A stretch of DNA of 64,000 bases from positions 1 through 64,000 of the forward strand of contig NZ_LGKG01000156.1 of assembly GCF_001294335.1 (NCBI RefSeq). The letters run 5' to 3'. The notes below the pieces were generated by a model. The model was given only the letters and a program-made list of their open reading frames with translations, ran no database searches and had not been told where the DNA came from. Below are positions 1 through 12,000 of the stretch, one piece after another (within the stretch, counting starts at the first letter, position 1; each line of letters opens with the position of its first letter). Source of the stretch: Streptomyces chattanoogensis (GTDB lineage: Bacteria; Actinomycetota; Actinomycetes; Streptomycetales; Streptomycetaceae). Made by a program: the position numbers and the translations under genes.

Positions 1-3000
1 CCGATCAGGTCATCCAGGGCTTCGTCCGTCCGCCCCGCCAGACCGCTGCCCAGCGGTACGTCCGTTCCCGCGCCCAGACGGGTCAGCAACGCCGCCATCG
101 CCGCCTGCAGCACCATGAACACCGTTGCACCATTACGGCCCGCCAGCGCCGCGAGATTCTGGTGGAGCTCACTCTCCAGTTCAAAGGCGAGGCTGCAGCC
201 CGCGTGCGAGGCCGTCGCCGGTCGCGGGCGGTCGGTGGGCAGATTCAGTTGCTCCGGCAGGTCCGCCAACTGCCGGGACCAATAATCGACTTGCTGGGAG
301 AGCAGGCTCTCCGGATCGGATTCGGCGCCCAGCAGCTCTCGCTGCCACAGGGCATAGTCCGCATATTGCACGGGCAGCGCCGTCCATTCGGGGTCCTGTC
401 CCACGGTGCGGGCCGAATACGCCGTGACGATATCGCGCGCCAACGGACCCATCGACCAGCCGTCGCAGGCGATGTGATGGATGAGAAGCAGCAAGACGTG
501 GTCATCGCCACAAGCAAACAACGAAACCCGGACCGGTATCTCGGCGGACAGGTCGAACCCGTAACGGGCTGCCGTCTCCAGCACCTCCGGCAGTTCGTCC
601 TCCGTGACCGAGCGGGTTTCCCACCAGAGCTCCACCTGGTCCGGTCGGAGAATTCGCTGTCGGGGCTCGCCGTCCTGCTCGGGGAATATGGTGCGCAGCG
701 ACTCATGCCGGGTGACCACATCCAGCAGGGCCGCCCGTAGTGCCGCTTGGTCCACCTGGCCCGACAGCCGCAACGCCAAGGGCATGTTGTATGTCGCGGA
801 GGGGCCTTCCAGCTTGTGCAGGAACCACAGTCGGCGCTGGGCGAAGGACAACGGAATGCTCTCCGGGCGCGGCATCGGCACCAAAGCGGGCCGCTCTGCG
901 TCACCGGCGTCCAGCCGCTTCGTCAATTCCGCGGCCGTGGGGGCCTCGAAGACGGTGGCGATGGCCACCTCGACGCCCAGCACGCTGCGGATCCGGCTGA
1001 CGAGCCTGGTCACGAGCAGCGAATGCCCACCCAGGTCGAAGAACCCGTCATCGACACCCACCCGCGGCACACCCAGCACCTCGGCGAACAGCCCGCACAA
1101 CACCTCTTCCCGAGGCGTACGAGGGGCCCGCCCACCACTGACGGCGACGTCCGGCACCGGCAGGGCCTTGCGGTCCAGCTTGCCGTTACGGGTCACCGGA
1201 AGTGCGCCGATCGCCACCAACTGCGGCGGAACGAGGTGCGCCGGCAGTCGTTCGGTGAGCTGCTCTTTCACCGACGCCAGGACGTTGCCGATGTCCCTGG
1301 CTGCGGCCGGATTGTTGACCAACGGACCCGGCAGGGTGGAGGCGCGGCAGAGACCACGCAGCACCTGGCCGTCAAGTGCGCTTGGCGAGACAACGGCGTC
1401 GAACAGTTCCGGGCGTTCGGCGTTCCAGGTGGTCACGACGGCCAGGCCGTGCCGTTCTCCCCACCGGACGATGTCCTCCGGATCGACGGCGGCCGCGGCC
1501 TCGGCGTCGCCCTGCCGGCGGCGGTCCAGCGCATCCGCCGCGGCTATTTCCGCGGCGAGCCGGGCGTTGACCAGTCCCGAGATACGTACCGGCCCGTCAG
1601 CCTCGGTCGGCAGGTCACCGAGCCCGGACACCTCCCGGCCCCACCGCAACTCGGGAATTCCGGCGAGCGATACCGGGCCGGTGTCACCGTGGCCGTGCGC
1701 ATCGGCAGCGTGCAGCACCACTTCATAGCGGTGGCGGGTCAGTTCATTGTGGTAGCCGCCGCGCTTCAACCGCACATCGACCGCACCGATGCGGCCGTCG
1801 GTCTCGGCGAGCGTGGTGAAGAACTCCGGGACGACCAGCAATTCCTTCTCAAGCAACACCGCGCGTTCCACCGCGGTATGCAACCGGACGGCGTCCTTGG
1901 CGAGTCCGTACCGTCCGCCGTGCACCGCGGTATGCAGTGCACGTACCGAACGGAGATTGCGGATATCGCCCAGTACGATCCGGCCCCCCGGTGCCAGCAT
2001 TTCCATCGCCCGCCCGAGAACCTTGGCAAGGTAGTCGCCGGACGGGAAATACTGCACCACGGAATTCAGCACGATGGTGTCGAAGAACTTGGCCGGCAGC
2101 CCGTCGGTGTCGTCGGCGGACCGGCGGTGCAGCCGCACCCGGTCGGCCAGGCCCGCTGCGTCCACCAGCCCCGAGAGCCGGTCGATGACGACGGGAGAAA
2201 GGTCCGTTCCCCAGTAGGCTTCGCACTGCGGGGCCAGATGGGCGAGGAGCAGTCCGGAGCCCACACCGATCTCCAGCACGCGCCTGGGTGCGAATTCCCG
2301 GATCCGTGCCACGGCGGCATCCCGCCATTCCTGCATTTCTGCCGGCGGAATCGGGTTTCCGGTGTATGAGCTGGTCCACCCGGTGAAGTCCGCTCCGAAT
2401 TCATGGGTCCGGGAGCCGGCGGACACCGCGTCATGGACTTCACGCCACTCTGCGACCTGGTCCTCGGTCACCAGCTCCCCGGCGTTCGCTGCGGGCACGA
2501 CATAGCCAACCAGCCGCTGATCGTCGGGGGCATCCTCCCGGACGACCACCGCGGCCTGCTCCACAGCCGGGTGGGCGAGCAGTGCGGCCTCGATCTCTCC
2601 CGGCTCGATACGGAAGCCCCGCACCTTGAGCTGGTCGTCCGCACGTCCGAGGAATACCAGTTCCCCTCCGGGGGTCCACCGGACCACATCGCCGGTGCGG
2701 TACATCCGCGATCCGGGCGGCCCGAGGGGGTCGGCCACGAACCGGTCGGCGGTGAGTGCGGGCCGGTTCAGGTAGCCGCGGGCCACCTGCGCGCCCGCCA
2801 CGAACAACTCGCCCGGCACACCCGGCGGCACCGGTCGCAGCCGGTCGTCAAGTACGGCCAGCCTCGTGTTGGCCACGGGCCTGCCGATAGGAACGGTGTG
2901 CCCGGTACGGCAGGAGCGGTCCGCAACCGCCGAGGCCACCTGAACCGTGGTTTCGGTCGGCCCGTAAAGGTTGATCACCTGGCAGCCCCAGGCGGACTCG

Positions 3001-6000
3001 ATCTCCTCGGCCAGCGCGGCGCCGAGCGCCTCACCTCCGGAGAACATACGGGTCATCGCGTGGGCCGGTGGCGGTGCCGGGAGCGCGGCCAGCAGCGAGG
3101 GGACGAATTGGGCTGTGGTGACGCGGTCGCGGACGAGGAGATCGACCAGCCGCTGCGGATCACGCAGCACATCGTCCGACGCCACGGACACCGTCGCCCC
3201 GGTGATCAGGGGCAGCCATATCTCCCACCCGGCGGCATCGAATCCGACAGCTGTGCGGAAGAGGACCACATCACGGCCGTCGACCGGGTAGGCCGCCCGC
3301 ATCCACTGAAGCTGCCCGGCCAGGCCACGGTGCTCGACCACGACTGCTTTGGGCAGCCCGGTGGATCCGGAGGTGTAGATCACATAGGCGGGGTGAGCGC
3401 CGTTCAGGGTGGCGGTGCGCTCCCGGTCCGTCACCGGGTCGCCGGGCAGTTCCGCAAGCCGGGCGCGGACCTCCGGATCGCTCAGGTCCACCTGGACGGG
3501 CTGTTCGACACCGTCCGGCAGTGGTACGTCCTGATGGGTGACGAGAAGCACCGGACCGGCGTCGGCGATCAGGGACCTGAGCCGTTCGGCCGGGTCTCCG
3601 GGTTGGAGGGGCAGGTAGGCCGCACCGGACTTGAGCACTGCCAGGAGCGCGACGAGGAGCTCCGGCGTCCGCGGCAGAGCGACCGCGACCAGCCGTTCGG
3701 GGCCGGCGCCCAGGGAGATGAGCAGCCGGGCCAGCCGGTTGGCCCGCTCGTCGAGCTCGGCGTACGTCAGGATCGACCCGTCGCAGACCACCGCGACGGC
3801 CTCCGGGGTTCGGATGGCCTGTGCGGCGAGCAGGTCCGGGAGCAGTCCGGCCTGCTCGGCGACCGGGCCACGCCCGTGAGTCAGTACGGCCTCGCGCTCG
3901 GCCGCGTCGACGAGCTCGACCTGCCCGATCCGGACGCGGGGATCGGCGGTCACGACACGCAGCAGGCACTCCCAGCGCTCCATGAGCCGCCGCACGGTCT
4001 CCTCGTCGAACAGGTCGGTGGCGAACTCCACCGAACCCTCCAGCCCCCGCGGGACACCGTCGCCGTCCCGGACCTCGTTGAGCGAGACCAGTACGTCATA
4101 GCGGGCGGCACCGGTCCCGACCGCCTTCTGCCGCACTTCGAGGCCGGGCAGCTCGAACCGGCCCTCGGGCGCGTTCTGCAGGGTGAGGGCGACTTGGAAC
4201 AGCGGGTGGTGGGCAGTGGACCGCTTCGGGTTGAGCACCTCGACAAGGTGCTCGAACGGCACGTCCTGGTGGGCGTACGCCGCCAGGCTCGACTCCCGGA
4301 CCTGCTCCAGCAGATCCGCGAACTCGGGATCTCCCGAGGTGTCGGTGCGCAGCACCAGCGTATTGACGAAGAACCCGACGAGGTCGTCCAGGGCTGCGTC
4401 GGTCCGGCCCGCGATGCCGCTGCCGAGCGGAATGTCGGTGCCCGCGCCCAGCCGGGTCAGCAGCGCCGCCATCCCCGCCTGCAGCACCATGAACACGGTG
4501 GCGCCGCGGTCGGCCGCCAGCGCCGCGATGTCCCGGTGCAGCTCGCCGTCCAGCGCGAAGGTGAGGCAGGAACCGTGGTACGAGGCCACGGCCGGCCGTG
4601 GGCGGTCCGTCGGGAGGCTCAACTGATCCGGTAGGTCAGCCAGTTGCCTCGTCCAGTAGGTGACTTGCCGGGACAGCACGCTGTCCGGATCGGACTCCTC
4701 GCCGAGCAGTTCCCGCTGCCAGAGGCTGTAGTCCGCGTACTGCACGGGCAATTCCGACCACGCCGGAGCCCGTCCCACGCTGCGAGCCGCATACGCAGTG
4801 ACGATGTCGCGTGCCAGAGGCTCCACCGACCAGCCGTCACCGGCGATGTGGTGGATCAGAATCATCAGGACGTGGCGATCACCGCAGGCGAACAGCGAAG
4901 CCCGGATCGGAATCTCCGAGGAGAGTGCGAAAGGATGGCGTGCGGCGAGCTCCAAGGCCGCCGGCAGCTCCCGCTCGGTGACGTAACGAGTTTCCAGGCT
5001 CCATTCCACCTGGTCTGCGGCGATGATCCGCTGCCAGGGCCGGCCCTGGTGTTCGGGGAACACCGTGCGCAGCGATTCATGCCGCTCGATCACGTCCAAC
5101 AGCGCGGCGCGCAGTACTTGCTGATCCACCTCACCGATCAGCTCAAGCCCGAACGGCATGTTGTAGGTGGCCGAGGGTCCTTCGAGCTTGTGCAGGAACC
5201 ACAGCCGGCGCTGGGCGAAAGAGAGCGGGATGCGGTCCGTGCGCGGAGTCCGGACGAGCGCCGGACGCACCTGCTCGTCACCGTCCAGCCGCTGAGCCAG
5301 CTCCGCAACCGTGGGAGCGTCGAAGACCGTGGCGATGGCCACCTCCACACCCAGCACGCTGCGGATCCGGCTGACGAGCCTGGTGACGAGGAGCGAATGC
5401 CCGCCCATGTCGAAGAATCCGTCGTCGACACCGACTCGGGGCACACCCAGTACTTCGGCGAACAGGCCGCACAACACCTCTTCCTGCGGTGTGCGCGGGG
5501 ACCGACCATGGCTGAGGACGGCGTAGTCCGGGGCCGGCAGGGCCTTGCGGTCCAGCTTGCCGTTCGGAGTCAGCGGCAGTCCGTCCAGCACCACCACCGC
5601 CGACGGCACCATGAACTCCGGCAGCCGCTCAGCCGCATGGGCCCGCGCCGACGTCGCCAACGCGCCCGCCCCATGTGTTGCCGCAGGGACGTTGACCCAG
5701 GGCCCTGTCCCGTCTGCCGATTGGTACGCACCCGACACCACCGGGCCCCCGGCGGGACACAGCAGTCCTTCGAACCACACCGGTCCGTCCGGCGACCAGG
5801 TCAGTACCACCTGGTGCCCATGCTCTTCGCCCCAGCGCGCAAACTCCTCCGGGTCCATGATGTCGGCCGGACCGAAATCAGCGATGGGCCCCTGGCTCTC
5901 ACGGACCAGCCGGGCATTGGGAATGCCGGTCACCCGAAGGCCAGTAACCACTCCGCCCAGCCACAGCGACAGATCCGCAAGACCCGAAACATCCCAGCCC

Positions 6001-9000
6001 CACACGATTTCCTGCACCTCGGCCACCGAGGTGGTGGGGGCGTCGGCGGCATGCAGCACCACCTCGTAACGGTGCCGCGTCAGCTCATTGTGATACCCGC
6101 CCCGCTTCAGACGGATATCCACCGCGCCCAACCGGTCATCACCCTGCGCGAAGTCCACGAAGAACTCCGGCGCCACCAACAGCTCCGGCTCCGCACGCAG
6201 CCCCTGCTCCACCGCCGCGTCCCACCGCGCCGCATCCGCATCCGCACCAAGCCGCAGCGCCTGCACCGCCACCTGGAACTCCCGGGCCGTCCGAGCATTA
6301 CGGATATCACCCAGGACAATCCGCCCGCCCGGAGCAAGCAGCCGAAGCACCCCATCCAGCACCCGGCTGAGGTAGTCACCGGAGGGGAAGTACTGCACCA
6401 CCGAATTCAGCACAATCGTGTCAAAGAATCCGGCCGGCAGGCCCTCGGTGTCGTCGGCCCGCTGACACCGCAGCCGCACCCTGTCGGCCAGGCCTGCCTC
6501 CGCGACCTGACGCTCCAGGCGGTCGATCACATTCGCGGAGAAATCCGTCGCCCAGTACTGCTCGCACTCCGGAGCCAACCGCGCAAGCAGGAGCCCCGAA
6601 CCCACACCGATCTCCAGCGTGCGCCGGGGTGTGAATTCCTGGATCCGTGCCACCGCGGCGTCCCGCCACTCCTGCATCTCCCCCAGCGGAATCGGCTCAC
6701 CGGAATACGAACTGTTCCAGCCGGTGAAGTCCTCGCCGAATTCCACCTCTGTGCCGCCGGAGTACACGGACTCGTAAATCTGCTGCCACTCCCTGACCCG
6801 GCCGTCTTTCTGGCCTTGGTCGTTCGTGGCTCCGGGGACGACGTAGGCAACGAGTCGTGTGTCCCCTGGGGTGTCCTCCCGGGAGACCACCACGGCTTGC
6901 GCCACTTCCGGGTGAGTGGCGAGTGCGGCCTCGATCTCGCCCGGTTCGATACGGAAACCGCGTACCTTCACCTGCTCATCGGCACGACCGGCGAATTCCA
7001 GCTCGCCGTCGTGATTCCACCGCACCACATCGCCCGTGCGATACATGCGCGCACCGGACTCGAAGGGGCAGGCCACAAAACGCTCAGCGGTCAGTCCAGC
7101 ACGGCCCAGATATCCACGTGCCAGGCCCGCACCGGTGACGTACAGCTCACCAGGCACGCCCGGCGGGACCGGACGCAGTCCCTCGTCGAGGACGTACACC
7201 CGGGTCCCGGTCACCGGCCCGCCGATCGGCACCGGCCCACCGGCCGACAACGGCCCACTCATCGACACACACACCGTCGACTCGGTCGGCCCATACGCAT
7301 TGATCACCCGACGGCCGCCCACCGCCCAACGCGCCACCAGCTCCCGCGGGCACGCCTCACCCGCCAGCACCAGCGTCGCCAGCCCCGGCAGCCGTTCCTC
7401 CGCACCAGCCGGCACCGACGCCAGCACAGACGCCGGCAACGTCACATGCGAAACCCGCTTCTCACCCAACACACGGGCAAGCCCCTCACCCGACAATTGA
7501 TCCGGGTCCGGAATCACCAGCGTCGCACCGCTGCCGAAGACCATCACCAGTTCCCACACCGCCGCATCAAAACTCGACGACGAGAACTGCAGGACCCGAC
7601 TGTCCGCGGTCACCTTCAGTCGGTCCCGCTGGGCAGTGGCCAGGCTCGCCACACCGCTGTGCGACTCCACCACGCCCTTGGGCCGACCCGTCGAACCGGA
7701 CGTATAGATCACATACGCCGGGTGCGCGGGCTCCAGGCCTGGTTGTGGTTCCGTCTCGGGATATGCACTCCAGTCCTGGCCCAGCAATTCACCGTCGACC
7801 ACCAGCAACGGCCGGGCATCAGCCAGCATGAACTCCAGACGCTCAGCCGGATACGCCGGATCAAGCGGCAAGTACGCACCACCCGCCTTGAGCACCGCCA
7901 GAACGGTAACCACCAGCTCCACCGACCGCGGCAGCAGCACCCCCACGACCTGCTCCGGCCCTACACCCCGCTCAACCAGACAGTGCGCCAGCCGATTCGC
8001 CCGGGAATTCAACTCCCCGTACGACACCGACTCCCCACTGCTGGACTCAACCGCCACCGCATCCGGCGCCGACCGCACCCGCTCGGCAAACAACTCCACC
8101 AACGTCACATCCGGCAGCGCGCCCCCGTCGGCGCCGTTCCAGCCCAGCAACAACCGGTCCCGCTCCCCCGCAAGCAAAACCTCCGCCTGCCCGATCCGCA
8201 TATCCGGATGCGCAGCCATCTGCTCCAGCAATCGCACCCAACGCGCCATCAGCGCCTCAACCGTGGAGCGGTCGAACAGATCCGTCGAATACTCCGACCA
8301 TGCCTCGATGCCCGCCGGATCCCCGGAATCGTCAAAGCGTTCCACCAGCGAAATCAGCAGATCGAAGCGGGAGGTGCCGGTCCCGGCCTCCGTCTCGGTC
8401 ACCCGCAGCCCCGGCAGCTCAAATCCGCTGGTGGGCGCGTTCTGCAGAACCAAGGCGACCTGGAACATCGGGTGGTATCCGGCGGAACGCTGCGGATTCA
8501 GCACCTCCACCAAATACTCGAACGGAACGTCCTGATGCGCATACGCCGCCAGACTCGTCTCCCGGACCCGCCCCAGCAACTCCGAAAAACTCGGATCCCC
8601 TGACGTATCGGTCCGCAGCACGAACGTGTTCACGAAGAACCCGATCAGGTCGTCCAGGGCTTCATCAGTCCGCCCCGCCTGCCCGCTGCCCAACGGAATG
8701 TCGGTACCCGCACCCAGCCGCGTCAACAACGCCGCCATCGCCGCCTGCAACACCATGAACACCGTCGCACCTTCACGCCTCGCCCCGTCCGCAAGGCTTC
8801 GGTGCAGCGCGGCAGGCAGCTCGACCATCAGGCCGGCACCTCGGTACGAGGCCACCGCGGGCCGCGGACGGTCGGCCGGCAGACTCAGCTGCTCCGGCAG
8901 ATCCGCCAACTGCTCGGCCCAGTACGCCACCTGCTGCGACAAGACGCTGTCCGGGTCGGACTCGTCCCCCAGCAGCTCCCGCTGCCACAGTGTGTAATCC

Positions 9001-12000
9001 GCATACTGCACCGGCAATTCGGCCCACGCCGGAACCCGCCCCCCGGACCGGGCCGAGTACGCCTCGACAATGTCTCTGCCGAGTGGGCCCAGTGACCAGC
9101 CGTCGCTGGCGATGTGGTGCACCAGCACGAGAAGGACACACTCGTCACTGCCGGTGCCGCTGCCCGCATCGTCCTTGCCCGCGATGTCGAAGAGCCAGAT
9201 CCGGATCGGTATCTCCGAGGAGAGTGCAAACCCGTACCGTGCCGCGGTTTCCAGGGCCTCCGGCAATTCGGCTTCGGTAACCGCTCGGGTCTCCCAGTTC
9301 AGATCCGCCTCATCCGGCGCGACGATCCACTGCTCGGGTTCCGCTCCCTGTTCGGGGAATATCGTGCGCAGTGACTCATGCCGCGTCACCACGTCCATCA
9401 GAGCCGCCCGCAACGCCGCCCGGTCCACCGCACCGGTCAGCCGCAACGCCAACGGCATGTTGTAGGACGCCGACGGGCCTTCCAGCTTGTACGCGAACCA
9501 CAACCGCCGCTGGGCGAAGGACAGCGGAATGGCTCTCGGGCGCGGTCTCGCCGCCAGGGCCGGGCGTTGCGTGCGGCCGGCATCCAACTGCTTCGTCAGA
9601 CCCGCCACAGTGGGGTGTTCAAACAAATTGGCGATGGCGATCTCGACGCCCAGCACGCTCTTGATCCGTACCAGCAATCGGATCGCGGACAGCGAGTGAC
9701 CGCCGAGGTCGAAGAAGCTGTCGTCGATACCGACCTCTGGCACGCCCAGCACGTCGGCGAACAGCCGGCACAGCACCTCTTCCTGAGGGGTGCCCGGCGC
9801 ACGATCGCCGCCATCGGCCCGGGTGTGGCCCGGAGCACTCCCAAGGGCCCCTGCCGTGGCCCGCTCGTCCGGACTCCTCCGTACGAGTTCCCACTCTCCC
9901 TCGCGGTTCCACCGCGCCAGGTCCCCCGTGCGGTACATCCCCGCACCGGGCTCGAAGGGGCACGCCACGAAGCGCTCCGGGGACGATTCCGGATGGCCCG
10001 AGTGGCCACCGGCGAGGTCAGCGCCGGAGAGGTACAGCTCCCCCGTCACACCTGGTGGAACCGGACGCAGCTTCGCATCGAGCACATAGGCCCGGCCATT
10101 GAAGCGATCGTTCCGTTCTTCTCCCTCACGCACCGGCCGGGGAGCCGGCGCCTCCGTGAGCGGTCGCGGTGCCGACCGGGTCCGCTCGTCGAACCCATTC
10201 GCCACCGAGGCCGCGGACGATTCCGGCGCGGTGCTCTTCCCACCCGGCAGAACGTGGTCCCACTCACCGTCGAGCAGCACGTCCACCTCATCGATCGACC
10301 GCCCTGGATCCGCCACCACCTGCTCGAGGAGACGCAGCCACCGAGCCACCAGCGAGCGTGCCGTGACCCGGTCGAACAGGTCGGTCGCGAATTCCAGCAC
10401 CGCATCGATACCGGCCGGCGCACCGGCGGCATCGTGGTGTTCGAGCAGGGACGCCAGCAGGTCGAACTGCGCCGTACCGGTGTCGACGAAATCGGCGCGG
10501 GTGGTCAGCCCCGGCAGCTCGAAGTGGGATTCCGGCGCGTTCTGCAGAACCAGCATCACCTGGAAAAGGGGGTGATGTGATGCAGAGCGCTGGGGGTTCA
10601 GCGCTTCCACCAGACTCTCGAACGGTATGTCCTGATGGGCGTAGGCCGCGAGGCTCGTCTCCCGGACGCGGGCCAGCAGTTCGGCGAAACTCGGGTCGCC
10701 GGAGGTATCCGTTCGCAGTACGAGCGTGTTCAGGAACTGCCCGACGAGATCGTCCAGGGCATCGTCCGTGCGGCCTGCTATCGGCGAGCCCAGGGGAATA
10801 TCGGTACCCGCACCCATTCGGGTCAGCAGTGCCGCCATGCTCGCCTGCAGCACCATGAAGACCGTCGCACCCGCATCCCGGGCGAGAGCGATCAGCCCGC
10901 GATGCAGCTCCGCGTCCAGCGTGAAGGACACACTGGACCCCTCGTACGACTGCACGGCGGGGCGCGGGCGATCGACCGGAAGATCCAAGGAGTCGGGCAG
11001 GTCTGCCAGTTGCCCGGTCCAGTAGCCGATCTGCTGGGAGAAGACGCTGTCCGGGTCGGACTCCTCGCCCAGTAGTTCCCGCTGCCACAGGGTGAAATCG
11101 GCGTACTGCACAGGCAGTCGCGCCCACGTCGGGGGCTGTCCCGTGATCCGGGCGGAGTACGCGGTGCTGAGGTCGCGCCCGAGCGGTCCCAGCGACCAGC
11201 CATCGCTCGCGATGTGATGCAACAGCAGCAGCAGGACGGAATCATTGCCGCTGCCGTGCTCGCCGTTCGCACCGGTGATGCCGGCGTTGTCTGCGATGTC
11301 GAAGAACCACGCCCTGACCGGCGGCTCCACCGACAGGTCGAAGGCGTGGCGCGCGGCGGTCGCCAAAGCGTCCGGGAGTTCCGCCTCGGTAACCGTGCGG
11401 ACTGTCCACGCCAGGTCGATCTGGTCAAGGTCAAGGATGGTCTGCTCGGAGCGCCCGTCGTTTTCCGAGAACACCGTACGCAGCGATTCGTGGCGTCCGA
11501 TCACATCCAGCAGGGCCGTATGCAAGGCCTGCTGGTCCACCCGGCCCGTCAGCCGCAGCGCCAACGGGACGTTGTAGGTGGCCGACGGCCCCTCCATCTC
11601 GTACAGGAACCGCGACCGCCGCTGGGCGAACGACAGCGGCAGGCGTGGGGGGCGCGGCCGTGCCACCAGTGCCGGGCGCGGCCGGTCTCCGGAGTCCAGC
11701 CGGTGTGCCAGCGCCGCCACCGTCGGCGTGTCGAACACCGTCGCGACGGACACCTCCAGCCCCAGGGCGCTGCGGATCCGGTTCACCAGCCGGGTCACCA
11801 GCAGGGAGTGTCCGCCGAGGTCGAAGAAGTCGTCGTCGACACCGACCCTGGGTACCCCCAGGACGTCGGCGAACAGCCCGCACAGCACCTCTTCCCGCGG
11901 GCTGCGCGGCGCCCTGCCGGCCCCGTCCACCGCATGCTCGGGGGCAGGCAGGGCGTTGCGGTCCAGCTTGCCGTTCGGGGTCAGGGGGAGCGCTTCGAGG

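Noticed and set aside
4644..8603. Open plus-strand frame of 1,319 codons
   Set aside because: It is exactly antisense, codon on codon, to the NRPS gene and rich in His/Arg/Pro; a GC-bias shadow.
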